Below, piece by piece: positions 46,508 to 54,000 of a stretch of DNA of 59,736 nucleotides. Source of the stretch: Candidatus Methanophagales archaeon (GTDB lineage Archaea; Halobacteriota; Syntropharchaeia; Alkanophagales; Methanospirareceae); assembly GCA_017883965.1 (NCBI GenBank), contig JAFNKG010000007.1, positions 1-59,736 on the forward strand, given 5' to 3'. Position 1 is the stretch's first letter. Every line of letters begins with the position of its first letter. The position numbers and the translations under genes were made by a program. The notes below the pieces were generated by a model. It saw only the letters and a list, made by a program, of their open reading frames with translations. It searched no databases and had not been told where the DNA came from.

Positions 46508-47794
46508 TCAAAAATCGAGCAAAGAAAGCTGCCTCTTTTGTACTCTTCCTGTCGCTTCCTCTACCACTATTTCTTCACCTTTCTCTTTCGCTTCTTCACT
46601 TCCTTTCGGGTTCAACTCTATAACTCCATATTTTCCACCGCCACCGGGTATTACTGATACTTTCCCTTCTCTAAATGCTCTTATTGCCTCTACCACACTG
46701 GCGTCCAGGTTAAAACCAGATGATACATGCAAATCATCTATCGAAGTATCCACCAATACGTTAACTTCAGTGCCAAAATCAGCCAGTAGCGATTCCCATA
46801 TCCCCGTTACCGCTTTTGAACTCGCGGACTTATGCAATGCCAATCCTATTATCATAGCCAGCGGTATCAAGTGCAAATAAGGAGGACGATGTTCCGGATG
46901 TGTGCCGTCGCAATTCGCAAGCTCATTCACGCGGTCCCGCACTCCTTTCTTTATCATACCGCCGCAGTCACATCTCCATTTTCTTATAACCGCATCGCTG
47001 AGCGAATAATGCTTATAGCACCTGATACACGCACTTTCATTATACTTACCCTCCTTTGGCGGGACTCCAACGTTAAGCACCGGCTTTCTACCTCTTTTTC
47101 GCTCTATCGCCGCTTTTAACTCTTCAAAACTCACAGCCTCCACGTGAAACCTGTTAAACTCTCGCGCCAGCCGAATAGGGTAAGGAGAATGCGCATCCGA
47201 GTTAGTCAAAAACGTAAGCTCTCTCAACTCTTCTATTCTATCCGCATAGGATGAATCCGCACTCAACCCCAACTCCACAAAGGAAACATATCCTACCATG
47301 TCACCGTAGCAGACCTTCAGCGAATTGTGGTATGCATATAAAGCAGTCCAGGGCGTGAACGCATGACAGGGACCTATAAGAGCTTCTGCATCCTTCGCAC
47401 GTTCTGCTATTTCCTCACCGCTCAGTCTCAGCGAAGGTCTGCCATCTGAATCAATATCCCGCGAATACGTGCTAAACTTCTCGTATAATTCCTCTGCCTT
47501 CGCGATGGAAGGCAATATGAGTAAATGATGCACTCTTCTCTCGTCTTCCACCTCTACGGTAAGCACAAAATTAGTATTTTTCTCTTCTTCTTCTTTACCC
47601 TTAAAGTAGAAAACGCCGTCCCTTTCCTCCAGCTCCCTTATCCCTTTTAACCATTCCGGATGTAAACAATCACCGGTGCCAAGTAGCTGTATCCCTTTTC
47701 TCGCCGCTTCTCTTGCCAGTGTGGGTAAATCCATACGAGGAGAAGTAGCCGCAGAATAACGCGAATGGATGTGTAAATCAGAATTGATTATCAT
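46508..47794 (-). CDS. Endonuclease Q-like PHP-domain DNA repair nuclease
   Basis: A 428-residue protein matching the archaeal EndoQ family (TIGR00375). EndoQ cuts DNA 5' of deaminated bases such as uracil, hypoxanthine and xanthine. The PHP metal sites are DLHIHSRYS, GTGDCLHPEW, GPCHAFTPW and LTNSDAHSPYP. A zinc finger follows (CIRCYKHYSLSDAVIRKWRCDC). The C-terminus ends QLSLLDF, a PCNA-binding-like box. Length and domain order fit well. The gene ends about 80 bp from the convergent acyl-CoA dehydrogenase and starts 10 bp from the initiator tRNA-Met. Confidence 0.9.
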   Translation of the reverse strand: MIINSDLHIHSRYSAATSPRMDLPTLAREAARKGIQLLGTGDCLHPEWLKGIRELEERDGVFYFKGKEEEEKNTNFVLTVEVEDERRVHHLLILPSIAKAEELYEKFSTYSRDIDSDGRPSLRLSGEEIAERAKDAEALIGPCHAFTPWTALYAYHNSLKVCYGDMVGYVSFVELGLSADSSYADRIEELRELTFLTNSDAHSPYPIRLAREFNRFHVEAVSFEELKAAIERKRGRKPVLNVGVPPKEGKYNESACIRCYKHYSLSDAVIRKWRCDCGGMIKKGVRDRVNELANCDGTHPEHRPPYLHLIPLAMIIGLALHKSASSKAVTGIWESLLADFGTEVNVLVDTSIDDLHVSSGFNLDASVVEAIRAFREGKVSVIPGGGGKYGVIELNPKGSEEAKEKGEEIVVEEATGRVQKRQLSLLDF

Positions 47795-47804
47795 TTCTTC
47801 GAAA

Positions 47805-47879
47805 TAGCGGGGGATGGATTCGAACCATCGATCTCCGGGTTATGAGCCCGACGGGATCTCCTAACTACCCTACCCCGCT
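47805..47879 (-). tRNA. Initiator tRNA-Met (CAT)
   Basis: Acceptor AGCGGGG pairs with CCCCGCT, giving the A1-U72 pair of archaeal initiators. The anticodon stem has the three G-C pairs of initiators (GGG/CCC) around loop CTCATAA (anticodon CAT). The T arm is GATGG-TTCGAAT-CCATC, with discriminator A. No intron. Confidence 0.95.
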
Positions 47880-48056
47880 CTGAAATACTAAGGATATATT
47901 AGAATAGAAAAGGACGCATATAAAAATAAGTTTTACAGTTAACAACCAATGACATCTAACTCTTTTCACCTCTGACCTTTGGTCTGATTACCTTTTTGTC
48001 ACAGATCAAAAGGACTTGTTATTTTCACTCAAATCCTTGTTTTCCCACCTTTCACC

Positions 48057-51000
48057 TCACTTTATCTCATCCTTCCCATACCGCACCCTATCAAGCAACT
48101 CCTGCTTCTTCCCTTCGTTCCATCCGCTAACCGCCTGCAAATAGCCCGTTATTCTTGATATGTAATCGAGGTTTTTAGACCCGCACTTCTCACAGTCCTC
48201 CTTCAAACCCATCGCTACATGCGAACAATCCATGCATACCGTCATGTCCTTGGTGAACGCATAATATCCGGTTTGTGTATTCCTCGCTATTTTCATCGCA
48301 AGACTTTTTAGCCCCCCCGGGTCCGGATACCCCTCTCCGAGGAATATATGCATGATGTCACCGCCGTCAACAATAGGAAAGAAGACATGCTCGAGTTTTA
48401 TCCGTTCAGCAAGCGAAATATCCGCATTCGGAGGCACGTGCGTGCCATTCGTGTAATAAATAGGCAAGTCTCTCGTCTCGTTTATCCGCGAAAGTGCTTT
48501 CTCAAGGTCGCCTTTCACTACTTTCGTTGCCTTATCTCGGCATTCCTTATTCAGAAGGTCCGCAACGGCAAAGCGCTGCGCAGTGGTATTATGTGCGATT
48601 ACGCAACCTATACCCGCAAGGAAATTTTCCATAGGTCTGACTTCAAAATCGTAAGTATGTTCCACCACGCCTTCCTTATCTATACTTAACACTTTACCAT
48701 ACGAAATATCAGAGTCCACAAGCTTCTTTATTTTATCTAAATACTTACTTTTTATGCCCTTTCGATGACCTACTTCCACCAGATGTTTCAATTTAGCACG
48801 TGTTAATTGATTATCCTGATAATAAATATTCAACATCCATTCAGAACATTCGAAAACTTCCACAAATTTCCGTCTCGTCAATCCCAAATCCTCCTTTAAC
48901 TTATACACCATATTTTTTGCATTTGGTAACATATCTGATGTATCTCTTTGCCCTGTTTCAACATCAAATCCAAGTTCTTTGAGTCTGTTCAAGTCATCTC
49001 TCCCGCTCGCATTTATCGTGTATTCCTTACCCGATGAACAATTGTCTCTTTCCCTAACTACCATTCTGGGTGCAACTCCAAATCTCCTGAGTAAGAAAGA
49101 AATATCATTAGCGAAATCCTCTTCTATTGTCGATATTCTAAAATATCTGTCACGTTTATTCTCGTTACAATATACGGAGCCATCTCCTTTATTATATGCT
49201 TTTATGAACGCTACTACAACATCTAATGGCGCATCGAACAGCCAACATGGTATTTTTTTCTTCCCAAGGATGTCTATCGCCTGTAATCCCCACGCTACGA
49301 AATCATAACCCGCATTGGATGTTTGCAATTTATATGTCCCTTTCGCATCCATAGATATAGCGGTGTTTATATTATAACTTTTGAATATTTCCCCACATTC
49401 TCTAATTATATTAATATCATTATTCGCTATTTGAGCTATTCTTTTTCTCTCATTGTTATATAAAGTGCCTTCACTTATTAAATAACCCAACAAAGTTCCG
49501 AGTTTTACATCCTTTATAATATACAAAGGCCATTTGCTCTCAGATTTAGCTATTTTTAGAGACAAAGCCTCTTCTTTTGGAATCGGTATATCGCAATCCA
49601 GAATCAATTTTACCGGTAAAAGCTCATTATTTAACCATGATGATTTCATATCCTTTATAGATGTTTTTCTGTTAAGCAATATCCAATCTTTGCATCTTGA
49701 AGAAAAGTTATATAATTCCTCTAATATCTCCCTGTTGCCCGCGATATACAAATTATCCAAATATTTCATGTTCTCATACAACTCTATCGGATGCTCATTT
49801 ACTGGTATGTCAATCGAATTAGGTGTGGCAATGTAATCGCCAATTTTTAGCCTTAAAACCTCAATTTGTGTTGGAAATCCTTCTTCATCCGCCGTAAACA
49901 CACTATGACATGGGGTCGTTCTTATAATGCCATGACTTGTCCTTATCTTGTATATTTCATTACTGCCATGCCTTATTAATTTTGTTATCTTCGCCTCGCC
50001 TATTTTATATTCTTCGTTAAATGCAACCGTTTTTAAATCAATGTTCAGGTTATCCAAATCCAGAATTTCACTACCATTTCTTATCTCGATCTTATCAGCG
50101 AACAATTCCATATATCTATCCACAATTTCACCTATTTTCTCTCTTTTTATTCCCCACTCGTCTTTTATCCATACCCACTCGTCGCCTGGAAGGCTTTCCG
50201 CAGGCGTCCTCGCGAAACTTATCTTCATATCTTCTCGCTGTGAAAGCTCCTTCGCATACAACTCCATCTCTGTCATTACTCTTATCGCAAGCCTCAAAGC
50301 ACCCTTGTCTTCGTGCATTTGCTTACCGTAATGATACTGAACCATCTCATTTATTCCTACCACGCCGATGATATACACAAGCTCATCAAGATAAACAGCG
50401 ACATCGCCTTTTTCTCCCGTATGCGGGTCCTTGGGTCTTTGTGTAGCAAAAGGCATTCTTCCGCTTTCAACTATCTTCTCCATCCATCTCCTCTTCTCCT
50501 TTAATACCTCTACTGCGAGGTCCATCAACCTTCTAAGTTCCGCAAGCAGCTTCTCATCGTCTCCATCAGCCCTGTAAGCCGCTCTCGGACAGTTTATCGT
50601 TATTACTTGCCAGCCACCCATCGAGAAATGCTTACCATTCCGGAAATACATCTTATCTTGAAGTTCTTCATCGTCAGCCGAAGTTTTGAAACTGTAGGCA
50701 CAGCAGTTTCCCGTTATAATACCAAGAGCGTTACAGAAGTTATGTGTATCCTCAACATCCACCAGATCATAAACATAATCATCATAATCAATCTCTTCGA
50801 TTTTTTTTACTCGTAAAACATGAATATCGCTCTTTACAAGGTCGTGAACGATCCCAGAACCATCTGTATCAATTAGCGATTGATTGATCCGAGCATAACC
50901 CCCTGAGTGATATTGTGTTGCATATATCAAATTGGAGTAGCTCAACCCACTCTCTTTAATTGGTATTCTGGTGAATGCACCGGCAGTGTTCATCCCCCCG

Positions 51001-54000
51001 TTATGTATTGCAGAAGAGCCATATCCAACGACATCGCTGAATTTTTGTATCTGATCTTGTGCGGTGATGCTCGCTATAAATGTAGGCAGGAAGTACACTT
51101 CCTTTGTCTGTGGATGCGTGGTTTTCTGTATTCGCTCGTAGTAATTCATTTGCACATTAATTCGCTGTGCAAGAAGCACCAATTTCTGCACTGCCGATTT
51201 TGAAACCAGTTTGAGGCGAATCACGTTTGCGTGGGATTCATATTCTCCGTACTCATTTTTAAGCGTATTAACGTGCGAATCCACATTTCCGTCGCCTGCA
51301 AAAACCCCATAGAGATACTCCCTAACAAGTGGTGGTTCAACGTTGAATAGCAAATCTGGCACGGATTTGTCATTTGCCGTATGACCACATCCGAGCGCCT
51401 CCAGAAGCAGATAGAGTAGTTTGCTGTTGGTAGTGACATTCACAGCAGTGGACTCAATGGAGATGGTCGGCTCGATTCCAAGACCGATTGAGATACACCG
51501 CTTTGCATCATTAATCAGGTCAGCTTCATCCTTGCCAAAAGACAGACGCACTGAATATCTCCGTCCTGAATGGTCGCTGCACCCCTCAGAGAGGTAATAT
51601 CCAAGAAATCGGACAAATTCGGGCGTTATGCGGAGTGTTTTTGGAAATCCCGGTTTTTTGGCATGCAAGATATTAACCATCTCGTCTTTGACCGTGATTT
51701 CGCTGTCAAATCCACCTGCAACCAGCACATCTTCAAGATCAATGCTGCGTACCGGCGTGCTCTCGAATCCGGCATGTTTCATAACTGGGAGATAATCGCT
51801 CGTAGAAAGTTTGCTTGCTACTATTCTCTCGAATCCTCCGCTTCTATAAACAAACAACGGATGATCGAGTGTCACCCTAATGCGTCGTCCTGATTCGAGT
51901 ATGATATTTAGTAATGTACCACGATATTTTCTACGCATAATACCTTTGAACGGCTGCGGGCTTACGCGGAATCTTCCAAATTCCATGCTCGGTGTCATTG
52001 CATTAAGTTTAACAAACTCAACACCGCCATCAGCACGGATGCCGTCAACCGCACCTTTTTCAAAGATATTGCTGATATAATCCACTTTCACATTTCCGTT
52101 TTCGATGATCGGTATCAATTCATCCTTATCCAAACATTGGTAGCACGAAACTCCTTCTCCTGCTCCTCTATACTCCGGTATCTTATTATCGAAGTAAGGC
52201 GTGCCATATTTTGCCGTGAGTTCAAATGCTAAATCGTAAAGTTCTTCATAAGTGGGCAAATTCGGATTATTCTTATTGAATTCCGCATCCTCTTTAAGGA
52301 AATCAGGTTCTATTGCTACCTCCGGCTTCGGAAAGTTAAATGGCTTCCCCCAGTAATCTCCCTGGAGCATTACGTTCATAAGTGCTTTGAACGCCAAACG
52401 CGCCTCTCTTTCAAACTCACCGTATGTTCGAAGCGACGCTTGTTCTCCATTCCATACTTGCCCTTTATAAACCACTGGCTTGTCTTTCCATATTTTGGGC
52501 ACTCCCGGCGTCAATTGAACGGAGGAGAACACTAATTGCCCTCCTCTTGCCACTTGCATCTGTGTCATTTCATACACGAACATCTGCATGAGCTGCTCTA
52601 TCTCATCGTAGGGAAGCCCTTCTAAATAAGGTGCGATGAAGGTAAGGAAGTTAAAGAAGCCTTGTCCTCCCGCGAAATTCGTTTGCGCACTTCCTAATAT
52701 CTTAACAGCATGCAGAATGGCAACTTCTGGCTTCTTCGCAGGTCCCGCTACTGATGCTTTTGTCCCCGAACCGTCAGGCATCAACCCGTAATAGAAGAAG
52801 TAACGGAGGTCCCAGTCCTGGCAATTGTGAACAACAATCCCATCTGCATTTGAAAACAAATGTCTCTCATTATCTATTGTTAAGTCATACACATATCCGT
52901 CATAGTCATAACTTTTTATGCTTTTTACTATCCCTTTTCGCTCTTCAGAATACTGATTTTCTGCTTTTTCCATCTCACACATCTCATTGAAAACACGATT
53001 CTTCTCCTCATCAATCATCTTAAAACCAGCATCCATGAGCTTTTTCTGCTCTGCTGGATGCCCAATAATCACGTATTTATCGCTAAACTCTCTATTATCC
53101 CTTTCATACTCGGCAACACTTGCGTTAATACCCAGAGCTCTGAGCAGTAAAAGCACCTGTTTTTGCAGGACTGGCGATTGTGTAGAATATGATAGATATG
53201 CCCCACGGTCTTTTTTAATCCTTGCACCTCCGTCACCGGAGAACAAGCCATTCAATAAACCCAATAAATAATCTTCTCGCTTCGAATACAACTTACCCGG
53301 TATCTGTTTCACTTCAGAACTGCAACCAATGTCAAGCAAATCAGAAAATAGCTTGTTTACGGTCTTTGAACGAATTATCGCTTGTGGTGTGCTCGAATTT
53401 TTCACAACCGGGACTATCCCCAAAATCTCATCGGCTATTGAGGAAAATTTCGTTAAAATATTCCGGTTTTTATTTGTTATTCCTATCTCCTTTCCTTCTT
53501 TGGTGTAATGCCCTTCACTAATCAAAAGACCAAAAAATAAACCTAAATTGTAGTTGAAGGGCAGGAATCTGGGTATCCATTTACGCGCGTATCTCGTATA
53601 CCTCAACTTCGCATCTTTTTTTATTTCTATGTTCAACTGCCGTAAAGCCAAAAGGGGAAAAGAACAATGACTGAACCAATAATAAACAGTGTTATAAGGG
53701 ACATTTAATTTTTTACTCATTTTCTCATACCCATAGTCCCCTGCATCTATCTCCTGCTTCACATACCACACAGAATCATCCTTTATCAACTCGAGCAGAT
53801 CTATCTCATTTTTATCTGGAAGTTGAACATCCTTAGAAATTTCCAAGCAATCACCCACTTCAAGCTCATTTGCTCTTTTAAATCCTTTATCTGTTGGTAT
53901 GACGTGGTCTGGTGTTACCCTTATTTGATAACCACCAATTGTTTTCAAGCATAGAATTTTTCCGCTGTATTTCCTGCGGTAAATCTTTTTTATCGGCTCA

